Below, one piece after another: positions 17,128 to 26,530 of a stretch of 64,000 nucleotides of DNA. Position 1 is the stretch's first letter. Every line of letters begins with the position of its first letter. Both the position numbers and the translations under genes were made by a program. The stretch spans positions 32,853 to 96,852 of the forward strand of contig JAPKHC010000011.1 in assembly GCA_026647215.1 (NCBI GenBank), written 5' to 3'. Source of the stretch: F1-120-MAGs118 sp013360535. GTDB taxonomy: Bacteria > Planctomycetota > UBA1135 > GCA-002686595. The notes under the pieces are model-generated. The model had not been told where the DNA came from. It did no database searches and saw nothing but the letters and a program-made list of their open reading frames with translations.

Positions 17128-18183
17128 CTACGGACAGACGGTGAACTGCACCGCGTTCGTCAGGCCCGTCGTGCTCGGGCTGCCGGGGTCACGCGACCAG
17201 ATCTGCGCGTACACCTGAGCACCCGGCACGAGCAGCGGATCGAGCTGCGAGGCGATCACCGCGTTCATGTCGAAGGCGTAGGAGCCGCTGCAGTCGTTGC
17301 CCGAGCTGGCGCCGCCCGAGTTCTGCGCGGCGGTGCGCAAGGTCGGCGGAGCGACGCACTTGGTGCCACCCTGGAACGGCGTCGCCGACGGCGAGTAGCC
17401 GTAGAACAGCAGGCCGTTCTTCTGGTTGAGCACGTTGTTCGCCTGCACGAAGAACGGCGAGTTGCCGAACCACTTGGCCGTGCCGGTGGTCGAGATCGAA
17501 GGCACGCAGCCGAGGCTGTTGGTCTTCGCGGTGCAGTACACGGTCGGCGCCGGGCAGGTCCACGAGCCCCGCAGCGTGCCGACGATCGAGAGCGAGCCCG
17601 AGACGCCGCTCGCCGGGTCGCTGAACGGGAAAGTCGAGTTCACCGGCATGACGAGCGAGACGACCGAGCCCGACAGCGTCAGCGTGCCGTTCTGGTTGGT
17701 GGGCGCCGAGACAAGGCCCGTCAGGTCGCTCACCGTCGCCGCCGAGCCCAGCGGCGTCACGGTCATCTGGCCCGAGAGCGCCGTGACGGTCACCGCCGCG
17801 GTGAAGGCGCCATTGGCCGCGACCGAGAACGTCGGCGCCGAGAACTGCAGGTGCAGGTTCGTGACGTCGAACGTCGCCAGCGGCGGCAGGAACGGGAACA
17901 CGTTGTTGATCTTGCCGTGCAGGTCCGGCACGACGGCCGCGTCGCCCGCTCCGGGGAAGTCGGCCGAGGCGATCGAGTCGTTGGCGAGCGGGTAGATGCG
18001 CACGTTCGCCGTGCCCGCGGCCTGGAACGCGGTCGAAGGGTTGCCGACGAGCGCGCCGATCGAGGTCGTGCCGCTCCAGTTGAAGTTCGACTGGGACTGG
18101 TTGAGGGTGACGACGAGTTCACCCTGCGCGGACGCGACGGTCGCGAGGGCGAGGGCGGACAGGACACTGGGGATCCAACGCAT
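17128..18183 (-). CDS. Secreted protein with C-terminal YCTA module
   Basis: A 351-residue protein with signal peptide MRWIPSVLSALALATVASA. Residues of about 22-210 are low-complexity, beta-rich and Gly/Thr/Ser-rich, with no recognised enzyme motif. From about 215 comes the recurrent module: 'VYCTAKTNSLGCVPSI', 'NVLNQKNGLLFYGYS', 'PFQGGTKCV', 'LRTAAQNSGG', then 'DCSGSYAFDMNAVI', 'VYAQIWSRDPG' and an ending 'AVQFTVCP'. The same module ends at least four other proteins here. It is probably exported; whether the module anchors or sorts the protein is unknown. Confidence 0.75.
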   Translation of the reverse strand: MRWIPSVLSALALATVASAQGELVVTLNQSQSNFNWSGTTSIGALVGNPSTAFQAAGTANVRIYPLANDSIASADFPGAGDAAVVPDLHGKINNVFPFLPPLATFDVTNLHLQFSAPTFSVAANGAFTAAVTVTALSGQMTVTPLGSAATVSDLTGLVSAPTNQNGTLTLSGSVVSLVMPVNSTFPFSDPASGVSGSLSIVGTLRGSWTCPAPTVYCTAKTNSLGCVPSISTTGTAKWFGNSPFFVQANNVLNQKNGLLFYGYSPSATPFQGGTKCVAPPTLRTAAQNSGGASSGNDCSGSYAFDMNAVIASQLDPLLVPGAQVYAQIWSRDPGSPSTTGLTNAVQFTVCP

Positions 18184-18313
18184 GGAGCAGACCTCTCGGG
18201 GGACGGATGACCTGCGAAATCCTAGCAGCGTCGCTCCCCGTGGGCAGGGGGCTCCTTCCTCGACCGCGCTCCCGGCCTCCGCAGGCCCCGGGAACCCGGC
18301 AAGAGCTTCGCTC

Positions 18314-19243
18314 TCAGCCGAAACGGCCCGAGATGTAGTCCTCGGTTTCCTTGAGGTGCGGCTGCAGGAAGATGTCGCCGGTCGGGCCGTATTCGACGAG
18401 CCGCCCGAGGTACATGAAGGCCGTGAAGTCGCTCGTGCGCGAGGCCTGCTGCATGTTGTGCGTCACCATCAGGATCGAGTAGCTGCCCTTGAGCTCGTCG
18501 ATCAGGTCCTCGATGCGCGCGGTCGCGATCGGGTCGAGCGCCGAGCAGGGCTCGTCGAGCAGCAGCACCTCCGGCTCCGCCGCGATCGCGCGCGCGATGC
18601 ACAGGCGCTGCTGCTGGCCACCCGAGAGCCGCAGCGCGCTGTCGTTCAGGCGGTCCTTGACCTCGTCCCACAGGCTCGCGCCGCGCAGGCTCGCCTCGCA
18701 CACTTCCGCGAGCACGCGCTTGTCGCGCTCGCCGTCGATGCGCAGCGAGTACACGACGTTCTCGAAGATGCTCATCGGGAACGGGTTGGGCTTCTGGAAC
18801 ACCATGCCGATGCGCTTGCGCAGCTCGATCACGTCCTGACCGGGCGCGTAGATCGAGTCGCCGCTGAGCCGCATCTCGCCCTCGATGCGCACCGAGTCGA
18901 TCAGGTCGTTCATGCGGTTGACCGAGCGCAGCAGCGTCGACTTGCCGCAGCCCGAAGGCCCGATCAGCGCCGTCACCTTGCCCTTGGGCACGGGCATCGT
19001 GATCGAGTGCAGCGCGCGCGAGGCGCCGTACCACAGGTCGAAGCGCTCGATCTCGAGCACGTGCTCCTCGTTCGCGAGGCCCGCGTGGACCTCGGCCGTG
19101 AAGGGCTCGTTCGCGGCGATCGCCTGGAACACTCGGCCGGATATCGAAGGGGCGCCGTTCATGCTGGGTGGGGAAGCGCTCTTGCGCGGCTGGGGCGTCA
19201 GTTCGTACTGGGCGAGCGTGGGTTTGCGGGCGATCTCGGTCAC
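18314..19243 (-). CDS. pstB: Phosphate ABC transporter ATP-binding protein PstB
   Basis: ATPase of the high-affinity phosphate importer. It carries Walker A GPSGCGKST, a Q-loop region 'GMVFQKPNPFPMSIFENV', signature LSGGQQQR, Walker B VLLLDEPCSALDP and H-loop VTHNMQQA. The NPFPMSIFENV stretch is highly typical of PstB. GTG 19243 overlaps the PstA stop by 4 bp, which supports this start and yields 309 residues. That is about 50 longer than usual; the extension is a poorly ordered N-terminal tail. A start at an internal ATG near 19162 would shorten it. It is the last gene of pstSCAB; no phoU follows within the window. Confidence 0.96.
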   Translation of the reverse strand: MTEIARKPTLAQYELTPQPRKSASPPSMNGAPSISGRVFQAIAANEPFTAEVHAGLANEEHVLEIERFDLWYGASRALHSITMPVPKGKVTALIGPSGCGKSTLLRSVNRMNDLIDSVRIEGEMRLSGDSIYAPGQDVIELRKRIGMVFQKPNPFPMSIFENVVYSLRIDGERDKRVLAEVCEASLRGASLWDEVKDRLNDSALRLSGGQQQRLCIARAIAAEPEVLLLDEPCSALDPIATARIEDLIDELKGSYSILMVTHNMQQASRTSDFTAFMYLGRLVEYGPTGDIFLQPHLKETEDYISGRFG

Positions 19244-20991
19244 AGCGTGTTCCCCTGGAAGCGCCGGCGCAAGCGCGCGCGGATCCAGATCGCGAGCACG
19301 TTGAGCAGGACCACGAGCGCGATCAGGAGCAGCGTGGTCGTGAACACCATCGGCTTCGCGGCTTCGCTGTTCTGGCTCTGGAAACCGATGTCGTAGATGT
19401 GGAAGCCCAAGTGCATGAAGCTGCGCTCGGGGTGCAGGAACGGCGCGGCTCCATCGAGCGGCAGGTCGGGAGCGAACTTGACGGCGCCGACGAGCATCAG
19501 CGGCGCGACCTCGCCCGCGCCGCGTGCGAGCGCGAGGATCATGCCCGTCATGATGCCCGGCATCGCGCGCGGCAGCACGATGCGCCAGATCGTCTGCCAC
19601 TTCGTCGCGCCGCAGGCATAGGAACCCTCGCGCATCGAACCCGGCACGCTCGCGAGCGCCTCCTCGGTCGGCACGATCACGACCGGCAGCGTCAGCAGCG
19701 CGAGCGTGAGCGAAGCCCACAAGAGACCGCCCTTGCCGTAAGTCGGCGTGGGGAGCTTCGCCGCGAACAACGCCTCGTCGACACCGGCGCCGACGATGTA
19801 GCAGAAGAAGCCCAGCCCGAACACGCCGAACACGATGCTCGGCACGCCGGCGAGGTTGTTGATCGCGATGCGCACGGCGCTGACGATCGGCCCCGGACGC
19901 GCGTACTCGCGCAGGTAGAGCGCTGCGAGCACGCCGAACGGCACGACGAGCAGCGCCATGATCAACGTCATCAGCACGGTGCCGAAGATCGCCGGGTACA
20001 CGCCGCCTTCGCTGTTGGCTTGGCGCGGAGCGTCGAGCAGGAACTCGCTCGCACGCGAGACGTAGACGCCGAGGCGTTCCGTCAGGGACAGTCGGTTGGG
20101 CGCGAACGCGCGGACGATCTCCTCCAGCGTGATCATCCTGCGCGCACCGGAGGCGGTCTCCAGCTCGACCGAGTAGCCCTTGTTCCGCTCCTGCAGCTTG
20201 TTGATCTCGGCCTGCACCTCGCGGAACTCGCTCTCGGCGGCCGTGGCGATGGCGTCCGCCGCCGCGCGGGCCTCGGCGGCCTGCGGCGAGTCCACGCCGT
20301 TCTCGAGCTCGATCTCCCGCGCACGGAGTCGCGCACCCTCGATCCGCGCATGGATCGCGCCGATCGTCTCGTTCTTGAGCGTGCGGCCGCGCTCCCAGCG
20401 CTCGCGCACCTCGTCGTGCTGGGCACTTGCGAGGTCCCACACCGTTGCGGGGTCGCCTTCGGTCCGCACGCCATCGACCGTCACGGCACGCGGCACGCCG
20501 TAGAAGCGACCGTCGTCGAGGCGCTCGACGACGAGCATCCACTCCGGCTTCGACTCGCCGACGATGTCGGAGTCGTTCGCCCACTCGAAGTGCGTCCCGG
20601 TCAGCTCGTAGTTGCCCGTGCGCAGCATTCGGCGGCGCACGCCACCTTCCGTCTCGATCTCGCGCTCGGCCTGGGCGCGACGCGCTTCCGGCAGGTCCGC
20701 GAGGGCCTTCGGCTCGAGCACGAAGCGCTCTTCGGCGGCGAGCTCGCCGGCGAGGCGGCGCCCATCCGCGAGCTCGACCTCGACGATCGGACCCGGCCAG
20801 AAAGTCGGCAGGCCCTCGAACAGCACGAGCCCGAGCAACACGGCGATCATCACCGTCGCGATCGCGAGCGCACCCCCGGTGAGCCACACCATCGGCTCGC
20901 CGTTGGCGAACAACGACGTGGCACGCTTCTCCGCGCGACGGCGGCGCGGCGGACGCGACTTCGGCGGGTTGGGGGCGGCGAGCTGGTTCAC
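19240..20991 (-). CDS. pstA: Phosphate ABC transporter permease PstA (long form)
   Basis: Start GTG 20991 overlaps the PstC stop by 4 bp (GTGA), giving 583 residues, about twice the size of the E. coli protein. A basic N-terminus is followed by one membrane helix (VWLTGGALAIATVMIAVLLG). A periplasmic domain of about 220 residues follows, containing a coiled-coil-like stretch rich in Glu, Ala and Arg. The permease domain then carries the ABC-permease loop 'YACGATKWQTIWRIVLPRAM' and 'LARGAGEVAPLMLVGAV'. Long PstA proteins with periplasmic insertions are known in some Gram-negative bacteria. Role: membrane channel for phosphate together with PstC. Confidence 0.93.
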   Translation of the reverse strand: MNQLAAPNPPKSRPPRRRRAEKRATSLFANGEPMVWLTGGALAIATVMIAVLLGLVLFEGLPTFWPGPIVEVELADGRRLAGELAAEERFVLEPKALADLPEARRAQAEREIETEGGVRRRMLRTGNYELTGTHFEWANDSDIVGESKPEWMLVVERLDDGRFYGVPRAVTVDGVRTEGDPATVWDLASAQHDEVRERWERGRTLKNETIGAIHARIEGARLRAREIELENGVDSPQAAEARAAADAIATAAESEFREVQAEINKLQERNKGYSVELETASGARRMITLEEIVRAFAPNRLSLTERLGVYVSRASEFLLDAPRQANSEGGVYPAIFGTVLMTLIMALLVVPFGVLAALYLREYARPGPIVSAVRIAINNLAGVPSIVFGVFGLGFFCYIVGAGVDEALFAAKLPTPTYGKGGLLWASLTLALLTLPVVIVPTEEALASVPGSMREGSYACGATKWQTIWRIVLPRAMPGIMTGMILALARGAGEVAPLMLVGAVKFAPDLPLDGAAPFLHPERSFMHLGFHIYDIGFQSQNSEAAKPMVFTTTLLLIALVVLLNVLAIWIRARLRRRFQGNTL

Positions 20992-23579
20992 AGCTGGAAA
21001 GCTCGCTTGCGGAAGCGCTGGCGCACCAGCTCGGCTGCGGTGTTGACCACGAACGTGATCGCGAACAGCGTCAGCGCCGCCAGGAACAGCGTGCGGTAGT
21101 GCGTCGAGTTCTCGACCGCTTCCGGCAGCTCGACCGCGATGTTCGCGCTCAGCGTGCGGAAGCCGCTGAAGACGTTCCAGTCCATCACGGGCGTGTTGCC
21201 CGCGGCCATCAGCACGATCATCGTCTCGCCGACGGCACGGCCCAGCCCCACCATCACGGCCGAGAACAGTCCGCTCGCCGCCGTCGGCACGATCACGCGC
21301 ACCGCCGTTTGCCACGGCGTCGCGCCCGCGCCGAGCGACGCGAGTCGCAGGTGGCTCGGCACCGCATTGAGCGCGTCCTCCGCCAGCGTGTAGATCAGCG
21401 GGATGATCGCGAAGCCCATGATGAAGCCGACGATCAGCGCGTTGCGCTGCACGTAGGTGTCGACGATCGAGCCGCGTGGATCGAAGCCCGCGACATCGAG
21501 CGCGAGCGCGGCCGCCGCGGCGAGGCCGAGCGTGGTGAGCACCGCACCGGCGAAGCGCGCCAGATCAAGCCGCGCACAACGCTCGCGCGACCACGACAGC
21601 GACAGGCGCCGGAACCACGGACCGACCACGCGTCCCGACAGCAGCGCGACCGCCGCAGCAGCGAGCGGCAGGAGCAGCATCAGCCAGCCGCCGAACGCAC
21701 GCCCGCGCGAGCCGTCGAGCCAAGCCGCGAAATCCCCGACGAAAAGCGCCATCTCGAGCGCCGGGCCGAACACGAACGCCAGCCCGAGCCCGACCGGGAT
21801 CGCGATTCCGATCGCCGCGAACCGCTGCCAGCCTTGCCAGCGCACGGCACGCCCCTGCGGCAGCAACTGCCACAGGTACGCACCCGCCAGCATCGAGGAC
21901 GGAATCGTGAAGAAGGCCGTGAGCACGACCGCCAGCGAACCCTGCACGATCGGCGCGATCACGATCGCCGACAGGAAGCCGAGCACGACGCTCGGCAGGC
22001 TCGCCATGATCTCGATCGTCGACTTGACTCCGACGCGCAGGCGCGGCGCGAGGAACTCGCTCGAGAAGATCGCCGCGAACAGCGCCAGCGGGACGCCGAA
22101 CAGGAGCGAGTAGAAGGTCGCCTTGAGCGTGCCGAACACGAGCGGCATCAGCCCGAGCTTCGGCTCGAAGTCGTCGGTGCCGCTCGAGGACTGCCACACG
22201 TGCTCGGGCGCCTCGTAGTTCTCGTACCACACCGGCCGGAACAGCGCCGCGACGCTCGCCTCGGGGTGCGGCACGTCGATGTCGAAGCGCTCGAGGCCGC
22301 CTGCGGTCCGCACGAGCAGGGCGTCCTCGCGCGGGCTCAGCGCGAGCTCGACCGGCACGCCACCTTCGGCGCAGCGCAGGCTCGCGAGCTCCGCTTCGCT
22401 CGTCGCGTAGAAGAGCCGCAGCGAACCGTCGGCGAAACCCGCGGCGAACAGTCGCGAGGCGCCGGAGCTCGAGAGCGCCGCCACCGGCGCGCTGCCCGCC
22501 GCGAAGCGGTGCCCGCTCACCATGCGGCTGCCGTCGAGCGTGCCCGCGTCGGCCGGCTTGATCCGGAACCACGCGCTCACGCGCCCGAGCGAGTCGCCGA
22601 CGAGCAGCGTGCGCTTGCCCGCGAGGAACTCGAGCGCCGTGACTTCGGCCTTCGGCTCCGGCAGCAGGTCGAGCACCTCCGCCTCCACGGGCTTGTCGAA
22701 GTCGCGTGCGTCGAAACGCACCGCGCGACCGTCGCTCCACACGAGCAGCACGTTGTCGCCGGCGCCGAGGATGCGCAACGCGAGCGGCAACCGGCCCGCT
22801 TCGACGCGGTACGGCAGCTCGCAGCTCGCGAGCTCGACCGTGGCCTCGCCCGTCAGCAGGTTCTCGCTCTTGTGCACCTTCGACAATGCGAGCTTGCCGT
22901 CGCTGCAGAGCGTCGCGAGCACCGGCCCCGAGGGCAGCGACGTCACGTCGACCCGCTCGACCGCGCTCGACACCGCCACCGGCGCCTCGAAGCTCGCCTC
23001 GACGCTCAGGCGTCGCAGCTGGCCGTCGCGCGTGCGCTCGACGACTGCGCTGCCGAACACCGCCGCAGCACCGGGCGCGAGCGCACGCTCCGTCTCGCCG
23101 ACCGTGTCCTCGCCGAGGAATTCGAGCCCGAATCCGATGCGCCCGAGCCTGACGGTCCCGTCGGCGAACCCCACCGCCGTGGTGCCGTCGAGCGAGTCGC
23201 AGGCCACCGCGCTCGGCGCGCCGCCTTCGAACAGGTTGCGCGACTCGATGCGCTCGCCGCGCTCGAGCTCGCGCACTTCCAGCGTGCCGTCGCCGAGCAG
23301 GAACCAGCCGAGCCGATGGTATTCGTCGACGCCCGACTGCAGCACACGTGCGCCGAGCGCTTCCGCGTGCCGACTTCCCGCCTCGACCTGCGCGCCGCCG
23401 AAGAGCGGCACGACGACCCACACGAGGAACAGGCAGATCGTCCCGACCGCGACGATCGTGAGCCCGCCGCCGAGCGTGATCGCCGCACGCGCGAGCCGCT
23501 CGACGACGCGCACGCTGGCGCGCGTCTTGCGCGTCCTGCGCTGGCGCCGCTCCGGCCTCGCGCTCGTCGGTTCGCTCAC
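20988..23579 (-). CDS. pstC: Phosphate ABC transporter permease PstC with large periplasmic domain
   Basis: GTG start at 23579; 863 residues, far above the usual ~300. After a basic N-terminus and one helix (TIVAVGTICLFLVWVVVPLF) there is a periplasmic region of about 380 residues. It shows repeated beta-blade-like segments such as 'GTTAVGFADGTVRLGRI' and 'SRLFAAGFADGSLRLFY', suggesting a WD40-like propeller. The permease core follows from about residue 480 with 'LASLGAGATPWQTAVRVIVP' and 'GLGRAVGETMIVLMAAG', the classic PstC loop. Pseudomonas-type PstC also has a large insertion. The propeller may interact with PstS or the envelope; that is speculative. Its stop overlaps the PstA start. Confidence 0.93.
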   Translation of the reverse strand: MSEPTSARPERRQRRTRKTRASVRVVERLARAAITLGGGLTIVAVGTICLFLVWVVVPLFGGAQVEAGSRHAEALGARVLQSGVDEYHRLGWFLLGDGTLEVRELERGERIESRNLFEGGAPSAVACDSLDGTTAVGFADGTVRLGRIGFGLEFLGEDTVGETERALAPGAAAVFGSAVVERTRDGQLRRLSVEASFEAPVAVSSAVERVDVTSLPSGPVLATLCSDGKLALSKVHKSENLLTGEATVELASCELPYRVEAGRLPLALRILGAGDNVLLVWSDGRAVRFDARDFDKPVEAEVLDLLPEPKAEVTALEFLAGKRTLLVGDSLGRVSAWFRIKPADAGTLDGSRMVSGHRFAAGSAPVAALSSSGASRLFAAGFADGSLRLFYATSEAELASLRCAEGGVPVELALSPREDALLVRTAGGLERFDIDVPHPEASVAALFRPVWYENYEAPEHVWQSSSGTDDFEPKLGLMPLVFGTLKATFYSLLFGVPLALFAAIFSSEFLAPRLRVGVKSTIEIMASLPSVVLGFLSAIVIAPIVQGSLAVVLTAFFTIPSSMLAGAYLWQLLPQGRAVRWQGWQRFAAIGIAIPVGLGLAFVFGPALEMALFVGDFAAWLDGSRGRAFGGWLMLLLPLAAAAVALLSGRVVGPWFRRLSLSWSRERCARLDLARFAGAVLTTLGLAAAAALALDVAGFDPRGSIVDTYVQRNALIVGFIMGFAIIPLIYTLAEDALNAVPSHLRLASLGAGATPWQTAVRVIVPTAASGLFSAVMVGLGRAVGETMIVLMAAGNTPVMDWNVFSGFRTLSANIAVELPEAVENSTHYRTLFLAALTLFAITFVVNTAAELVRQRFRKRAFQL

Positions 23580-23612
23580 GTTCCGCGGTCCCTGCAGGTC
23601 TCGTTCAGGCGC

Positions 23613-24614
23613 TCACTTGCCCGAGCCGGCCTCGACCACGGGCAGTTCGAGCCCGATCTGCTTGAGCGCGTCCCCCGCGACCTTCGCCGGCACCGGGAAG
23701 TAGCCGTCCTTCACGACGTCGGCCTGCCCCTTCTGGCTGAACACGTAGCGCACGAACTCGCGCCGCAGCGGGTCGAGCGCCGCACCAGGCTTGCGGTTGA
23801 CGTACACGTAGAGGAAGCGCGCGAGCGGGTAGGTGCCGGTGTACGCGTTTTCGGGCTTCGCCTCGACCACCGCGGCCTTCGCGTCGCGCTGCAGCGGCAC
23901 CGCGCGCACGTCCGCCGTCATGTAGCCGATGCCGCTGTAGCCGATCGCGAACTTGTCGCTGGCGACGCCCTGCACGACCGACGAGCTGCCCGGCTGCTCC
24001 TTGACCGAGTCCTTGAAGTCGCCGTTCTTGAGCGCGTGCTCCTTGAAGTAGCCGTAGGTGCCCGAGGCGCTGTTGCGGCCGTACAGGCTGATCGGCTTGT
24101 CGGCCCACTCGCCCGTCAGGCCGAGGTCGCCCCACTTGGCGAGGTCCTTCTCGAAGCCGCCGTTGCGCGACTTGGAGAAGATCGCGTCCACCTGCGCGAG
24201 CGAGAGCGACGCGATCGGGTTGTCCTTGTGGACGTAGACGGCGAGCATGTCGATCGCCATCGGCAGGCCGACGGGCTTGTAGCCGAAGGCCTTCTCGAAC
24301 TCCGCGAGCTCCTTCTCCTTCATCGGGCGCGACATCGGCCCGAAGCTGGCGGTGCCCGCGATCAGCGCCGTCGGCGCGGTCGCCGAGCCCTTGCCTTCGA
24401 TCTCGATCGCGACGTTGGGGTACATCGAGCGGAAGCCCTCGGCCCACAGCGTCATCAGGTTGTTCATCGTGTCGGAGCCGACGCTCTTCACGGAGCCCGA
24501 CACGCCCTCGACCGGCTTGTACTCGGGCAGCTTGGGGTCGACCTTGACCGACTGGGCGGCGGGGACGAGCGCGAGGAGCGTGAAGAACGCGGGGGCGAGT
24601 CGGGAGAGCAGCAT
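23613..24614 (-). CDS. pstS: Phosphate-binding protein PstS
   Basis: ATG 24614 gives 333 residues with a cleavable signal peptide (LAPAFFTLLALVPAAQS); AGAGG lies a few bases upstream. The periplasmic binding-protein fold is recognisable from 'SGSVKSVGSDTMNNLMTLW', 'IEGKGSATAPTALIAGTA', 'YGRNSASGTYGYFKEHAL' and 'IGYSGIGYMTADVRAVPL'. The first and third of these are the phosphate-binding loops of the PstS family. It delivers phosphate to PstC/PstA. It begins the operon pstS-pstC-pstA-pstB, with 33 bases before pstC. A Pho-box-like repeat lies about 80 bases upstream. Confidence 0.94.
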   Translation of the reverse strand: MLLSRLAPAFFTLLALVPAAQSVKVDPKLPEYKPVEGVSGSVKSVGSDTMNNLMTLWAEGFRSMYPNVAIEIEGKGSATAPTALIAGTASFGPMSRPMKEKELAEFEKAFGYKPVGLPMAIDMLAVYVHKDNPIASLSLAQVDAIFSKSRNGGFEKDLAKWGDLGLTGEWADKPISLYGRNSASGTYGYFKEHALKNGDFKDSVKEQPGSSSVVQGVASDKFAIGYSGIGYMTADVRAVPLQRDAKAAVVEAKPENAYTGTYPLARFLYVYVNRKPGAALDPLRREFVRYVFSQKGQADVVKDGYFPVPAKVAGDALKQIGLELPVVEAGSGK

Positions 24615-24693
24615 GGACACCTCTGGAGGGGTCTGGCGGCGCCCTCGGGCACCGCACGTGGCCTTGACTTGAGGCCCAGAGGCTCGCGTCCTT

Positions 24694-24712
24694 GTGTAAA
24701 GCCGTCCTAAAG
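24694..24712 (-). promoter_or_regulatory. Possible Pho-box-like direct repeat upstream of pstS
   Basis: On the minus strand CTTTAGGA and CTTTACAC occur exactly 11 bases apart, about 80 bases before the pstS start. An 11-bp spacing of direct repeats is characteristic of PhoB/PhoP sites, and pst operons are the usual targets. Only the CTTTA part repeats, so the assignment is tentative. Confidence 0.3.
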
Positions 24713-24844
24713 ATCCCGGCCGAGGCCCGCGGGCGGCGGCGGGGACTGCGCCGGAAGTGTCGCGGGCGCAGGAACTTGGGAGCACGGCGCAACGCCGAGC
24801 GCCGTCCGCACTAGGATGTTCGCCTCTCCTCCCCTCCACCCACC

Positions 24845-26458
24845 ATGCGCCACCTCCTCGCCCTTCTGGCCGTCCTCTTCGCCTCCCTGAGCGCCCAGGC
24901 CCAGCTCGTCGCGGTCCACTTCAAGGACATGAAGACGGCCAACCGCTTCAAGGACAACCTCGTCGTGTTCCAAGGTGAGTTCGTCGTGGTCGGCGAGCCG
25001 CTGACGAACCTGACCTACGACCCCGACAGGGGCCTGTCCTGGGACCGCAACCAGTCGGTCGAGCTGATCGTCGGCGACCCGGGCGACCCGCTGAAGGTCC
25101 CCTACGAGGTCGAGTCGGACGGCAAGCGCAAGATCACCGGCAAGAAGGCGCGGCTGGGCTTCGCCCCGAGCGACATCGACCACTTCTCGATGTACATGCG
25201 CGAGGGCTCGCTGCCGGGCATGGCGGCCGACTACCAGGCGCGCCGTGGCCTGATCGAGGTCGAGCGCGAGGCGCGCGACAAGTTCGCCAAGGGGTCGCCG
25301 GAGTACATGGCCGCCCACCAGCGCATGGTGACGCAGCTCGAGCGCCTGCAGAACTGGCTCGAGACCGGCCTGTACCCGGGCGCCGCGGAGAAGGTCGGCA
25401 AGGAGCTCGCCAAGGAGCGCAAGGTGGTCGCCGCCGAGGCCGCCGCCGCGCGCCTCGACAAGGCGCGGGCGTCGGTCAAGGACTCGCCCCTGCACCCCGA
25501 CCTCGCCACGCTCGCCAAGGAGATCTCCGGCGGCTCCGACAAGTTCAAGTCGCAGGAGAGCCTGCACGCCAAGATCATCTACCGCGAGGGCATCGACGAC
25601 CTGCGCGTGAAGGAGCTCCTGCTGCTCGCCGAGGACATCGTCAACGGCTTCCGCGTCGAGTTCATCGACCCGTACGTCGACGCGAGCTATGTCGACGGCA
25701 TCCCCGAGCACACGTTCATCGAGTGGTTCTTCAACTACGACGACATCCCCAAGGCCGAGAAGTACATGTCCGGCTGGTACCGGATGAGCTGGGCGCCCGA
25801 GCACAAGGAAGAGTCGCTCAAGATGGCCGGTGGCGGCACGCGCCGGGCCTTCGCGCCCGAGTACATCTACCACTGGCGCGCGGGCGATGACGCCGACCTC
25901 GAGGGCATGGTGGCCCACAACCTCGGGCACGTGCTCGCGAACCTGCACTACGACAAGAAGCGCCTCGACATGAACCAGGACTGGCTCGAGGAGGGCGTGG
26001 CGCTCTACACCTCGCTCGAGTGGCTCGGCCGCAACTCGGTCAACTGCAAGGCCTTCGAGGAGCCCGGCAAGTACGCCAAGAAGCTCAAGCAGGTCGAGGG
26101 CGAGAAGACGGCCCAGATGGGCCAGCGCGACTGGTACAACGCGATGGCGCTCGAGGCCGGCGCCGCGATCGACCGCCTCGTGCTCAAGCCGCTGTTCGAG
26201 ATGGGCGACGGCGACCTCGCGAAGTCGTGGTCCTTCTTCGACTGGCTCGCCAAGAAGGGCGGCAAGGAAGGCCAGCTCTTCCTGCGCTCCTGCTGCGAGC
26301 ACTCCCACGACAAGCCCACCTTCATCAACAAGTGGCGCGTCACCTCCGAGGACATCTACGGCGTCAAGGGCGCCGACGTCTTCAACGTGATCGACAAGCG
26401 CTGGAAGGAATTCGCCTCCGGCGGCCAGGACAAGACCGGCGACACGCGCAAGCGCTGA
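24845..26458 (+). CDS. Secreted protein with degenerate gluzincin (peptidase MA-like) domain
   Basis: 537 residues with signal peptide MRHLLALLAVLFASLSAQA. The middle is charged and helical (residues about 120-220, Lys/Glu/Ala-rich, coiled-coil-like). Around residue 358 is AHNLGHVLANLHYD, followed 20 residues later by QDWLEEGVALYTSLEW. The layout H-x3-H ... W-x-E-E-G matches peptidase MA/M1-like gluzincins (HExxH plus a downstream glutamate). Here the catalytic glutamate of HExxH is asparagine (H358-N-L-G-H362). Zinc binding could persist but hydrolysis is doubtful. It stands alone between pstS (divergent) and the AAA gene. Function unknown. Confidence 0.7.
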   Translation: MRHLLALLAVLFASLSAQAQLVAVHFKDMKTANRFKDNLVVFQGEFVVVGEPLTNLTYDPDRGLSWDRNQSVELIVGDPGDPLKVPYEVESDGKRKITGKKARLGFAPSDIDHFSMYMREGSLPGMAADYQARRGLIEVEREARDKFAKGSPEYMAAHQRMVTQLERLQNWLETGLYPGAAEKVGKELAKERKVVAAEAAAARLDKARASVKDSPLHPDLATLAKEISGGSDKFKSQESLHAKIIYREGIDDLRVKELLLLAEDIVNGFRVEFIDPYVDASYVDGIPEHTFIEWFFNYDDIPKAEKYMSGWYRMSWAPEHKEESLKMAGGGTRRAFAPEYIYHWRAGDDADLEGMVAHNLGHVLANLHYDKKRLDMNQDWLEEGVALYTSLEWLGRNSVNCKAFEEPGKYAKKLKQVEGEKTAQMGQRDWYNAMALEAGAAIDRLVLKPLFEMGDGDLAKSWSFFDWLAKKGGKEGQLFLRSCCEHSHDKPTFINKWRVTSEDIYGVKGADVFNVIDKRWKEFASGGQDKTGDTRKR

Positions 26459-26530
26459 CGCCGCGGCACCTCCGCGGGCCGCGGCCGACTCGATGGCTTC
26501 GGTCCAACCTCCCCCTGCAGGTCAGGCCCC

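Noticed and set aside
18268..18293. Terminator after pstB
   Set aside because: CCCGGCCT and AGGCCCCGGG can pair only with a two-base bulge and no U-tract follows, so it is too weak to list.
21099..24710. A 1203-codon open frame antisense to pstC/pstS, and similar frames elsewhere (for example 55519-59460 plus, 38229-41081 minus)
   Set aside because: These are Arg/Ala/Glu-rich shadows produced by high G+C codon use. They have no domain motifs, signal peptides or ribosome binding sites, while the opposite strand has clear genes.
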